This document shows, piece after piece, positions 1 through 10,700 of a DNA stretch of 48,489 nt. How positions within the stretch are numbered: position 1 is the stretch's first letter; every line of letters begins with the position of its first letter. Both the position numbers and the translations under genes were made by a program. Source of the DNA: Saccoglossus kowalevskii (taxonomy: Eukaryota > Hemichordata > Enteropneusta > Harrimaniidae); NCBI RefSeq assembly GCF_000003605.2, contig NW_003116447.1, positions 866,266 through 914,754 on the forward strand, read 5' to 3'. Below the pieces are notes generated by a model that was given only the letters and a program-made list of their open reading frames with translations, was not told where the DNA came from and made no database searches.

Positions 1-2
1 AG

Positions 3-437
3 GAGTCAATTGTTTTTTCCCCATTTGAGCTGTTATATGGTCGAACGGTTAGAGGCCCAATAAAGATCCTTAAAGAGTTATGGACCGAAGAGAGCGATAC
101 TCCTGAGATAGTTAATAGTTACCAGTATGTGTTTGAGTTGACAGATCGATTAGAACAGACGTTAGAGATTGTTCGAGAGGAATTACAAAAGGCACAGAAC
201 CGATACAAGTGTTACTATGATCGTAAAACGAAGAAACGAGTGCTTAAGGAAGGAGATAAGGTGTTAATTTTGCTGCCAACTGACAACAACAAGCTATTAA
301 TGCAGTGGAAGGGTCCTTATGTGGTGGAGCAGGTAATAGGTGAAAACGATTATCGAGTGAGGGTAGGTGACAAAGTGAAGACGTATCATGTAAATATGTT
401 AAAGTTGTATGTTGAGCGGGAGACGTCGCCTACCTGA
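3..437 (+). CDS. Ty3/gypsy-type retrotransposon integrase, C-terminal part (5' truncated by the window edge)
   Basis: The frame is open from base 3, so the coding region enters from the left and the first ATG at 129 is not the start. The beginning reads SPFELLYGRTVRGP, a motif typical of the end of the gypsy integrase catalytic core. A helical Lys/Arg/Glu-rich linker follows, then a small C-terminal domain with MQWKGPYVV and YHVNMLK, the usual GPY/F-like module of metaviral integrases. The frame ends in TGA at 435-437. About 145 residues are visible. Integrase inserts the cDNA copy into host DNA. The frame has no internal stop, so the copy may be fairly young. The rest of gag-pol lies to the left and cannot be assessed. 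Confidence 0.9.
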   Translation, partial: ESIVFSPFELLYGRTVRGPIKILKELWTEESDTPEIVNSYQYVFELTDRLEQTLEIVREELQKAQNRYKCYYDRKTKKRVLKEGDKVLILLPTDNNKLLMQWKGPYVVEQVIGENDYRVRVGDKVKTYHVNMLKLYVERETSPT

Positions 438-670
438 CTACTTGGATTTTTGAACAGTATAGTAGAATGTTATTCGTTTATGACTATATTTCATATTTTA
501 TTATATTCTACTGTATGTGATTTTCGAATTTATGTACTCAGGGCTTTATTCAGTTCGATTTGATATATTTGTATTGTTGTTTTATTTGAAATTGTTATTG
601 TATTCGTATTATTGACGTCGTTGCTAGTCATGTAATATTATATGTTATAATATTCTTGAGAGGGGAGGCA
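438..670 (+). other. Retrotransposon 3' untranslated segment ending in a polypurine tract
   Basis: This AT-rich noncoding stretch lies between the integrase stop and the LTR. It ends in the purine-rich GAGAGGGGAGG at about 658-668, immediately before the TG that starts the proposed LTR. That is where the plus-strand primer of an LTR element belongs. No coding frame (such as env) is present. Confidence 0.65.
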
Positions 671-708
671 TGTCGCATACGACTTATTTATCACTTCCGT
701 GTCACTGA

Positions 709-824
709 GAATGTTCTAGAACCGTACTGTGTCTGGTTGGAATATTCTAGATTTTTTTAGAAACCGGTTGAACAGGTAATAGAACACTGTAGGAGGCAAT
801 AGAAGATAATGGAACATTCTAGAA
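709..824 (+). promoter_or_regulatory. Cluster of heat-shock elements in the LTR
   Basis: Heat-shock factor trimers bind alternating GAA and TTC triplets spaced five bases apart. At 709-721 and at 812-824 there is a perfect GAAnnTTCnnGAA. At 740-762 five triplets sit in the same 5-bp register: GAA, TTC, GAT, TTT, GAA, so three are perfect and two have one mismatch. All lie about 65-180 bp upstream of the LTR TATA box, a normal place for an enhancer. Binding and heat response are inferred from the motif only. Confidence 0.6.
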
Positions 825-887
825 GTTTGTAGTAAGTTCCAGACTCATTATGTATGCTGATGTAATGGTCTATTTATAGACAGTGGG

Positions 888-899
888 GGTATATATAGG
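888..899 (+). promoter_or_regulatory. TATA box of the LTR promoter
   Basis: GGGGGTATATATAGGGG is a strong TATA-box match about 217 bp into the proposed LTR. It lies downstream of the heat-shock elements. Transcription would be expected to begin about 30 bp further on, near 920-930. Confidence 0.55.
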
Positions 900-1177
900 G
901 GAGTTGTTCAGCACTGAGTTCAGATCGGAGATCTCGTTGAATTGTATTGGAGTTTAAGTATCTAGTTATTGGAGTTGTGGAGTTTTACCGCGTTTATTGT
1001 ACTTGATGTTTGCAGAGTATAATAATACCAGTACCAGTTGAAACCTCATCTGTTGGCTTCGTGTTCGTATTTTATCATCGCCGCCAGGGAAGTCTTTCTG
1101 TTACTGTTGCCATTTTGGTATTTGAACCATCACACCTGTACTATACCAATTACGGTAATATTACGTTACGTGTAACA

Positions 1178-3196
1178 CTATTATGCTGCTTCCTATTTTA
1201 AAGTGGCGTTCAGCCTTCGTAATGCTGTTAAAACTCACTACATAAAGCATATTGAGAGGTATATGTGCTTGTGAAAATGCGTGGATAGCGAGAAATCGGT
1301 TTGAAACAGACGGCGACTGGAAAGAACTTTATTTTTCGGTGGGCCACTCGTAAACAAAGTCCCGAATGTCAGCTACTCAGCTTTGTTGCTGAATTCAGTT
1401 GGCCTAGGGAGTCTCGAGCAAATGTGAAATCGAAGCTTACAGCAGACAATTGTCAGTTCCAACGCCAGTGCATTGTTTCGATTTTTTTGGAGATGTAGTA
1501 ATTCAGAACACCATCGAACACCAGGAATGTTTGCGGTCGGTAGAAGATGAAACTAATCTGTTCACTTGTTTCCACCAGTCTGAGAATGGTTACATTTTCA
1601 AGGGGCGCCGTGGAAACTGATTATTGTTGAACACATATTGTTTGAAATGTACCCTAAAACAATAACTTACATGTAAAAATATGTGAAACATTGTAAACGT
1701 AGAGGCAGTTTTTCATTGCAGCAGTGTATACCGTGGAATGAATACTGTAATTCATAGTCTGGTTTTGATTAAAGCCAATCAAATCTTTCCAATACTAATG
1801 ATCATTGGAACAAGTCAACAACTCCAAAAAAGCGTTCAATCACACCAAAATTCCCACAATTCCCACAAACCATACATTCAACTTTAACTGCAACCTGTCT
1901 TGGCCTACGATTACATCCTGAGCTAAATTGGCCCAACCATGTGTAATAGTTGGCAAGATGCCACCGATCCTTCCTAGAGAAAGTTCGCAAAGACAGTATT
2001 TTACCACAGGGAGCCTAGGAACTATGATCAACTGTGTGCAGTATCAGCCGATACCCCCACCCCCCCACCCACCCGCTCATATGGACTGCGTACAGTTGAT
2101 CATAGTTCCTGGGCTCCCTGTGATTTTACCATGTATCCTTTCATTTCTTGATTACTGTGACACTGCCTATTCAAACTGATATATTTTACTAACAATTATT
2201 CTCTAATCTATCATCAACTCTGTCACCCACTTTGTATTGAAAAGGGTTTGTTCTTGGATTACAAATAATAGTAGAACGACATATACACCATCTGAATAGA
2301 CTACTCTCAATAAACTAGTCATCAAATGCAAAGAGCATTCAGTTCCTCGTTATCTTTCAGAGCCAATGACTACAAACTCTACTAGTCAATCCTATAAAAA
2401 TATAAATAAATATCAAACCCATAAAATTAATACGCGGTCATTCAAATAACGTGCTTCACTGCCAATATCATTAACACGCGATTCTTGTGAAAGATTGTTG
2501 GTGCCCACAATTCGTAGTTTTATCAAAAATCAAACTCAAAGATGAAATATCGATAAACATAAATTAAACATGCGGGGAAATTGTTAGAGTTATCCACAAG
2601 TGCATCTTTAATGTCTCGTGTTGTAAATATATTTAGTTACTATGGTTTTCAACTGTCTTCTATGATCGCCAGCCAAGATCCGTTTGTTCGCGGGGGAGTA
2701 TGTTTACATAAGTTGAATTCGTGAAATCGTGCGATTCGGACGATGATCTGTAATACTAGTATCATAAATTTTACTTTTAAAAATGTATCAAGTTTTATAA
2801 GGCCATATTTCTAAATAGAAACTGAATTCTGCGCCATGACGTGTTCCTTTTTTTTTTAACTTGATCAATAAATAATAAACAGTAGCAATGTTTTATTTCC
2901 CTCCGTACTTCTGCGTGGATTAACGGTGTATTAGGCATGCATGAGAAGTACACACTAAAAAAATGTAATATGCACATTTTCAACAGCTGGTGCAGTGACT
3001 CGGAATGGCCCAAAATTTTTACTTCCGGATTGCATTATTCGAACAATTTTTGTGTTAAATATTTTGAAACAAAAGAGAAATTGGCACTGGACCTATTTTA
3101 CATTGTATTAATTATAAGTGCACGTAGCGCTTTTGTAGCCTGCTGTGCTAGATGAACAATAAATTATTTACGTAATGGTTGTAATTTTTATTACAG
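1178..3196. other. Noncoding DNA between the LTR element and the Ly6-like exon
   Basis: Short frames occur here (for example 1301-1498), but none shows a recognisable domain or codon bias. The notable structure is the hairpin at 2004-2122, listed separately. If the Ly6-like terminal exon belongs to a complete gene, this stretch is at least part of its last intron. I could not find the exon carrying the first LU-domain cysteines here. Confidence 0.5.
2004..2122. repeat. Inverted repeat (about 39-bp arms) with a C-rich apex
   Basis: The left arm at about 2004-2042 is nearly the reverse complement of the right arm at about 2084-2122, with roughly four mismatches. The shared core is AGGAACTATGATCAACTGT. 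The 41-base loop contains C-runs of 5, 7, 3 and 3 separated by single A residues (2054-2074). The minus strand is therefore a four-run G-quadruplex motif with one-base loops. This may be a foldback MITE. No clear target duplication was found. Confidence 0.75.
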
Positions 3197-3451
3197 ACGA
3201 CCGTGTTCGTTGCTGCTGGTTACCAGGTGGCATTCAAACGTCAGTGTCTGTTAGACGAAGACTGTGATGACGCAAAGAGGTGTAACGGATTATCACAAAC
3301 GGGTTTTTGTATCTCCTGTTGCAATGACGACGATTATTGTAATATCCACACTTCTAGCAATGTCACGGACACATCAAATAATTTATCGACGACATATGCC
3401 ACTTTAGCTGCCATGTCTATTATGGGATCTACCGTCAAATATTTTATTTGA
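3197..3451 (+). CDS. Terminal exon of a probable Ly6/uPAR (LU, three-finger) GPI-anchored protein
   Basis: An acceptor (TTTTTATTACAG) ends at 3196 and the frame runs 84 codons to TGA at 3449-3451. The exon holds seven cysteines in the second half of an LU domain: RQC, EDC, KRC, GFC, then ISCC-N-DDDY-CN. The ending CC...CN is the family hallmark, although five residues separate CC and CN where four are usual. After the domain come an N-glycosylation site (NVT), a Ser/Thr/Asn-rich spacer and a modestly hydrophobic tail (LAAMSIMG...), consistent with a GPI signal. Upstream exons with the signal peptide and first cysteines were not located. They may lie left of the window, with the retrotransposon inside the intron, or the exon may be orphaned. 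There is no close AATAAA. Confidence 0.65.
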   Translation, partial: TTVFVAAGYQVAFKRQCLLDEDCDDAKRCNGLSQTGFCISCCNDDDYCNIHTSSNVTDTSNNLSTTYATLAAMSIMGSTVKYFI

Positions 3452-5285
3452 CTTGGCGTATGGAGTTTAAATGGTATCTTATGGTGAGGACGACCTCACT
3501 GATTGACGTCAAAGAAAACCGAGAAAAGTATTCCATTTTGATACAATGTTCGTTTATTTGTCTGTTTATTAATTATCAGTGCAGAAAGAGGGGCATAATA
3601 GTCAACATTCATATCACGCAGTAAAGTAGTTTAAAAAAAAAGGATCCCTAACATTTGTTTCTGTCGTCTTACTCAGGGTTCGGGCGAATTATAGTCTGAC
3701 ATGTAGGCGTTGTAGCGCCCTCGCCGTCGGGCTAGGCGAATTACTAATATCCAAAAAACAATTGTATCGGTCATTTATTCGACAGGCAAACAAGTTCTAG
3801 GAACAACACGAAAAATGTTTGTGCATGCAGAAATTTACTTAGTCATGATAATACAAAAACAAACATTTGAAACACAGACACTTGTCAATGCGTGAAATAG
3901 ACAGAAACATCCCGATGCAAAATTTCACGCGTAACACAAAACAGGATTATCGTAGCTAGTGTATCAATATATTTCAATTACAGAAAAATACAACTCCATT
4001 GAACGATTCGATGTAAAACCCAGAACTTGTACGGTATTTAGAGAAATAAACGTCGTCGACGTCACGCCAGTGAAAAAAAAAACACAGATTGAAATCAAAC
4101 ATAAAAGAGTATCGAAGTTTTTGAGTTATTTATGGGAGAATTGCAAAGGAGGCCTGTTTATTTTTGGTGCTTCCATTTCCATTTAATTATGTTAATATGC
4201 GCGCAAACTTGGGCCCAATTAGGTGAAGTGTTTTAGAGCTGGCGAAGTATTAACTAACCAGAAAGGCTGTACCACAAATTGGTCCACTTACCCTAGGCTG
4301 ACATGTATATCAACTTTCGCCGGTTAGCAGCTGTGTTTTTTAAGTCTTAGTTTTCTTGTGAATCCGCCTCTCCATTTTTTCCACCTAAACTGTTATTGTT
4401 AAGTGAGATGGTGTGTTTTGCTCCCTAGCTTGTAATGTATTTACCTAATGAATAATTCTTAGATATTGTATTTTACATTCAAGTAATGGAGTACCATTTA
4501 TATGTATTTAAGATGACGTAATTCGATAATAAATGACATTTTCTGTTGGTATAATAAATCATCATTTAAGTAATTAAGTCATTACTACATCAACATGAGT
4601 GTGTACTTTGTTGGTTGTTATCATAAACACTATATTCCCTGATATGAATCTCGTGGGTTCGACAATCTTCACATTATGGCACTGTCGCTTTAGTAAGAGC
4701 AATAATCGTAGAACGCCCTCTGTCGACAAAAAAGTGTAAGCACTGTGATTTAGTCCTGTTACAAGTACAAAACGTACATTACGTTGGCAAAGCTGTGTCG
4801 TTTTTTTTATTTGTGATATCTAGTTCTATGTGGGTGATTGTTCTGGTGCCGTTGTAACACTCATTTCCAGGGGAAACGTCTGAGATAATCTAGTACACAG
4901 TGAATCCAAATAGCATATTGGTGAGGTTGTTAGTGCAATTCGAAATACTAGTATAAACGAGTCAAATTGCAATTAAGGAAGTATGACCATTTCTCTCTGT
5001 CGAATTTAACATTCCTGTCTTTTAAATAATTAAAATCACACTTGAAATCCATCGAAACTTTATACGACTTTTTGTCTATGATTTGTATTAAATCGATATT
5101 ATTAGTATGTATTTGTACAAATTCAAATATCAGTAAACACATGTCCACTAATTGAGGCACACATAAACTTGGATTTCCACGTCACTTTTTACATACAATA
5201 CAATAGAAACAAGTAATCAATTTAGTATATATTTTAGGGGAAAAACGATCGATCTTATTTCAGACATTGTGTTTAACAGCTGCTA

Positions 5286-5323
<38 letters not shown>

Positions 5324-7712
5324 AAGCTCGGATATATTTATAACTCGTATTCATAATTTAAAGGTCGTAGATCTGAGAATAAATTTGATTTTTGTGTGCG
5401 TAACCTCGACATTTGACGTGTTTTCATGTTGATATGTTGAGACATCATAGCGACCAACTGTCGCCTTTATTATATTAAAAAAGTGACAGCGCCACCATTA
5501 GTTATGACTTTTGAATTACAAAATTAGTTATTTTGACAGTTGATGACAACATTCCACGGAGTCAAATTTTATATGCGGTTATCATTTTGACAAATATCTC
5601 CGTCAGAGCTACCGTATTTGTGTATATGTATTCACACGCCTGCATTCCCCCGTGATGCTGTATGCTATTCTACCCGACGTGCCTGAGTCGACTACTGCTG
5701 TTTCGTCAGGATTTAACTTACAAAAAAATCAATAATCTGTCATCTTATGAATACCTAAATTAAACGTTTAGATGTATATATTCGCGTATGTAAAGATGGC
5801 CAGGCTTGTGTATTGTTGGGATGGGGATATCGAACACCGGGGTCGACCGCAGACACTAACATTATAATAACGGCTAATTTGGAATTGGGTACAATATGGA
5901 GAATTCAGAGTATTAACTTTGGACTCAGCTTGTCAATTTTACCCGATTGCGCTAAAATAATTCGAATGCTCCCCCAGTTCTAGTACCAATGTTGAATTGT
6001 AAAACCAAGTTTGCCAAACGGGCTTGCGGTCCCATAGTTTTTTTTTCTACAGGGACTCCCATTTTCTCACGATCTTGAGAATGTGGTCCCTAGTGTGTTC
6101 GCCGCTACTTAGTCCTGCTGAAAATTTTCATCGATTATTATGGCTTGACCGGCAATACCTCCCACGAATAAGCTCATGAGAGGGTTTGGTTTCCTGATTG
6201 GCAGGAGAGACTGAATCGTGGATGTCAGCCCAGACACCATGGGGGAGAATATGAACTTTACCTCAGTGCACGACTAGATATTGTCCTATAACGGTACGTG
6301 ATGCCTAATCTATACATTGTTTAAACAATGAATGTTTACTGTTGAAATACAAATATTATCTTGCGGGGTATCCCTCAAACAGTTAGAAATGCGGGAATTA
6401 ACAAAATCCCAAATTGAAGTCTAACAATTACCTGATTGTTCAAAACGAAACATTTCCCTTCCAAAATTGATCTTAGTTGCACTCTTCCGAGTTTGCTTTA
6501 AAATAAATTAATGTTTTGTCCTATTGAATGCTCACAGCTGCTGAGCAAACAGTTAGCAATGTAAACAGTGGAAACGTCACTAACTTGGTCCATTCATCAC
6601 ACTCGCTTCTAGTACAGTACTTCAAACCATTCCCGAACTTTTGTTCTTACGAAGCGGTTCGTGACGCGAGTCGAGTCTTGTCCTCCAAGACGCTTTCTAG
6701 GGGTAAGCTTTCAAGTTAGATGAAATGTTATCACTCTTCCATATTATGTCAAAACGAATCAATGGGCTCGTAAAAAAACTAACACGCGCGAAAGAAGATG
6801 TTTTTTTTATTCCTATCAATTAATGATACGGGTGCATTATGAAAACTTTCTCGCGGGAAAAAAAGGTTACAGCTGACACTAAAGACGATGTAACAACATA
6901 TTAGCCACCCGTGCAATTAGAATGGGGATAACGAGCCGGCAGCTTTTATTGGAAACTCGATACGGTTAGAAATTACTGTAACGTACAACCCAAGACAAGG
7001 ATGTTTAGTGACCATGGAGAAACAAAAATAGCGTGTACACATTGGAGAGAGTAATGCGACTACATCCAGCAAATTGGAGGGGAGTGGCTGTCGATGAAGA
7101 TGGACAGTTGGGTGTATATCCGAGATGAACGCGGCATTCCTCTAAGCTCTACCTATTTATACCGGGGTACATTGTAGTATCACCGCGTTATGGCTTCATT
7201 TGGCATGTCTTTCAAAGGACTTTTCAGTGGGTCTAAATGTTGTGACTAATTACATATCGAATTCTAGCTCCTTGCATAGGAAAGATTGCACATAGCGATT
7301 GTCCTGCCTTTCATTACGATAATTACTCCGTTTATTCTGCTAGGCTCGTCCAATGTCTACTCTCCCTCCCCGCTCACTATAGCGGTCGCACGAATCGTTC
7401 GCGATCTAAAGTGACGGCCATAAAACTGGCTATACTCACCTTAAATCATCTATATTTATTTATTGGCCCATAAATACCCAGATGTAGAACGCCAAGTGTC
7501 AGTAATGAAAGACGTATAAACGTTCATATATTTTCAGCACGTATAGTCGTAGTATCCCCGAGGGGGTAATTGGAACAGCGGTATTGTTGTGCATGTGCTA
7601 GCAGACACTCAACGTGTGTTAGCTCGGAGCTGGGTTTTTTAGACATCATTGACTCTATCTCACCGACCATCATCATGTATTTTCTTATAGTCACATATTT
7701 GCTCGATACAAC
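3452..7712. other. Intergenic DNA upstream of RECK
   Basis: I see no exon with domain evidence in this 4.3 kb. It holds an (AT)n microsatellite at 5287-5319 and scattered homopolymers. The last few hundred bases should contain the RECK promoter and 5' UTR. No convincing TATA box is visible there. The region around 7350-7440 is less AT-rich (CTCCCTCCCCGC and CGCACGAATCGTTCGCG), which would fit a TATA-less promoter. This is a weak inference. Confidence 0.4.
5287..5319. repeat. (AT)n microsatellite
   Basis: About 16 uninterrupted TA dinucleotides. It is a likely length-polymorphic site. Confidence 0.95.
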
Positions 7713-7767
7713 ATGATCAAAACGCCGTTTATTGCTGTATTATTGATTATCGCTGCACAAAGTCAAG
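7713..7767 (+). CDS. RECK: RECK exon 1: start codon and signal peptide
   Basis: The ATG at 7713 has A at -3 and an in-frame TGA about 60 bases upstream, so it is the natural start. It opens a short basic then hydrophobic stretch, MIKTPFIAVLLIIAAQSQ, a typical signal peptide that sends the protein to the secretory pathway. Cleavage is probably near the end of this exon or just inside exon 2. The donor is GTAAAT and the exon ends in phase 1. The exon is short, so support comes from the start context, the signal peptide and the phase match to exon 2. Confidence 0.85.
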
Positions 7768-10700
7768 GTAAATTTCACAATTTCTCTCATTTTCTGCCTC
7801 TTCCCCCCCGAAGACTGTTCGCTATGTTTGAAGCCGCCATATTCAAGTCAACATTGAACTGGGCACTGTTTACCGTGTTGGTTTTACTAATAGACCGGTT
7901 TGTTTACTTCACAAGAAAGGCAGTTTAGAAAGGGTTTTCATTGAATGATGAAGCTCATATTTTGCAGCGTATTCTCGTCTTTATTTTGCTCCAATGTTGG
8001 CTTCATGTTTTGAACCTGCGCGCAGAGATCGGGATGTGTATCAGTAGAATCGACGTGATATCATGTACTCTGCCTGTACTTTGGGTTTCCAATTACACAC
8101 TCTACCAAGCATTCACTCGTTCCAGTTTTATCACACATTTTTTATTAATTTGCAGATCCTCAGTGTTGTCATAATGTGAATAGCCACCCAGAATGTCAGG
8201 AAGTTTGCGACCAGGTACGATTTTACTGCCCATTTTAATACACTTCAATCTTTTAGCCAGAAATTTAAGTGGTCCAAAAAGGGGGTCAGAATTGCTGTTG
8301 AAAACAATTCGCACTCAAGTCTTGTGTAAATAAGAAGAGTAGACAGATTACTTAGTAAAAGCGGCCAGTATTTCACGTGTAATATTAGTAGGATACAAAT
8401 GAACCGCTTGTATGTAGTGATTAGTAGTTTTGTGTATAATTTGCGTGGTTACACGAAAACATTGCGGGCCACTTTAAAGCAGTGGCTTTCGCATCCAAGT
8501 GGTCGCCCTCAAATGGCCTTCGTATTGGAGGAGCAGCCATCCCGCCGAGTAGACTTGAGGTCACTGCAGGGGACAGCGAACTATTTACACATGCCGATAA
8601 TTTATCATGATTCAACTGTCAAATTTTGGTAAACATACTTTGTAGTGACATGCCCTTTTTCTAGCAGTGTAAACTATCTGTCATCTGTGCCAGCCAGCCA
8701 TGTCACAGTCAATGTGGGCAGAGTTCGTTATGCACACAGCTTCTAGCCCGGTATTCAGTTTTACCAAAGTATTTCTTCACCTCAAGTAGTTTTTCCTCTT
8801 ACACAGACGTTCTTCAAACTGGCTCCACCCCGTTTTGTTCCTTGCAAACATTGTTGACATATATTAAATAAAAGAATAAATTTTTGGTCTAAACTCTACA
8901 CAAATTCAAAATTATATTTATACTAGTACATCCACCAGATAATACAGTTGGTTGACCTGCCATTATGACATAAAAATCCGCGATCCCAAACCAACAGAAT
9001 AAACATTTTCTAATTTTACTTTCCGTTCTGGACTGGATTCTCGCAATCAGTGTAAGTTTTAGTTTACCTTTCTCATGCTCAAACCTAGTAAATAGGCAGT
9101 GTTTGCAAGGTCATAGGTTAGAATAATAGAAAGTGGAGCTGGAATATTGCTGTGGGCATATGAACACAACAAGTTGAATACGCCTGAAGATTGCCGTGCA
9201 CAATGTTTCTCAAGCTCACCACACTTACTTGACATATTATGTGATGTAAGTCAGTAATAAATAACATCACAGTTGTTTGAGCAGTGATCTGGTATTTACC
9301 TGATTAGTTTTTCACAAAAGAATTTTCAGAAATTTCATGAGTCTGGGAGATAATTGTGAACAATTCTCAGGGAGTCTCGTTCACTTTGTCAAAATTTGTT
9401 CTGTGCTGCTTCTCTTTTGTCAACTTTCACAAAAGAAACCTGCATAACTGTTTTTCATATATTTTGCAAATATCAACCCCTGTAGCCAATTCGAAATTTT
9501 ATTTGGTCCAAAATTTACAAATAAATGATGAAATATATAAAAATGTACAAAATGTTGCATCACAGTTTTTTTGGGCAAATCAGTGATATATTCTCGTTTC
9601 CGAGTAAAAGGAAAAAATAAAAAATGCTGTTGATGTCTAAAATACTAAAAAGCTACCGTTTATTCATTTATATATATTTATATATATAGTTGTTTTTTTA
9701 CTACTAAAAAGCAAAAAACTAGCTGGTATTTTATTCAAAGTAGGTGGTCTTTTTGACTGACTATAGGCTGATTTCTACATCACTGGGCTCAAGTGATGGG
9801 ACTCAAATCTTAGATGTTGATATTACCAGCCGACTCTTCCTACTGTGAGGGTATTTTATTAACACATTTTATCACAATTGTCATAGTTTCTACAATATTT
9901 CAATGTTGTTTTTATACATTTTAACAACACTTTGAAGGTCAAAGGTCAATTTCAGGCACTGTCCACAAAATAGGTACATTTATAGTCTGCTTTTTTTTCT
10001 CCACATGAAATGTTGTGAAAATTTCTATTTTTTTCATCGGAAACTAGAAGCGATGTTGCATTTTGTCTGTCTTGTCCAAAATTAGGATTGCAATGTGAAT
10101 TACAGAAAATGTGAACATTTTTACCAGAATTTGAACAGGAAAAATATTTAGGTGCTATAAATTTTGGTGGTTTGATAATTTGAGGGGGATTACATTTTGT
10201 AAAAATCACTGTTATTCCCATCTTTAAAGATCACAGTGAAAAGTTCACTACTATGAACTGTCGTGCTTTTCTGGAAACATTCTGGTGCAAAAATGAGGCA
10301 ATTAGCAGTAGTAGTAGCAGGGATACTTCTTGTTAAATATTTAATGTTAACCTAACCTTGCCTGCCCAGCACCAGTCCAGTTGGTATATAATAATTGATA
10401 TTCATAATAATAATCATGTCATTGCCTTTTTGTAACAATTTTACATTGGCCAAAATTCAAGTGATAATTTATAAAATGAACTTTACATAAATTAATAAAA
10501 GAATGTAAATAATATGAGATTATTATGAAGATACCTCAAAGTATGCACAAAAACAGTACAGCAGGAGTATTGAACGACATGCAGCGGAGGTTGATGTGAT
10601 ATAATATATATAATATTAGTTTAAAAGCCTCTCTGGTTAGCTAAATTTTGAATGTCTGTTTCTCTACTTGAAAGTAAATATACGACTTTACAGTGTGTAA

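Larger units (their letters stand above)
671..1177 (+). mobile_element. Probable 3' LTR of the gypsy-type element
   Basis: The proposed LTR begins TGTCGCATAC directly after the polypurine tract and ends TGTAACA, giving the usual TGT...ACA ends and about 507 bp. It contains a TATA-like TATATATAGG at about 890-899 and several heat-shock-element-like repeats upstream of it. The 5' LTR is outside the window, so the right boundary rests on the ACA end alone and could be off by tens of bases. The five host bases after it (CTATT) would be expected to repeat left of the 5' LTR if the boundary is right. Confidence 0.6.

Noticed and set aside
3959..4186. 75-codon ORF, Lys-rich, in the intergenic region
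   Set aside because: No domain, no splice signals judged convincing, and length expected by chance in AT-rich DNA.
4648..4670. GGTTCGACAATC resembling a tRNA/SINE B box
   Set aside because: No matching A box, acceptor stem or repeat copies were seen, so a tRNA or SINE is not supported.
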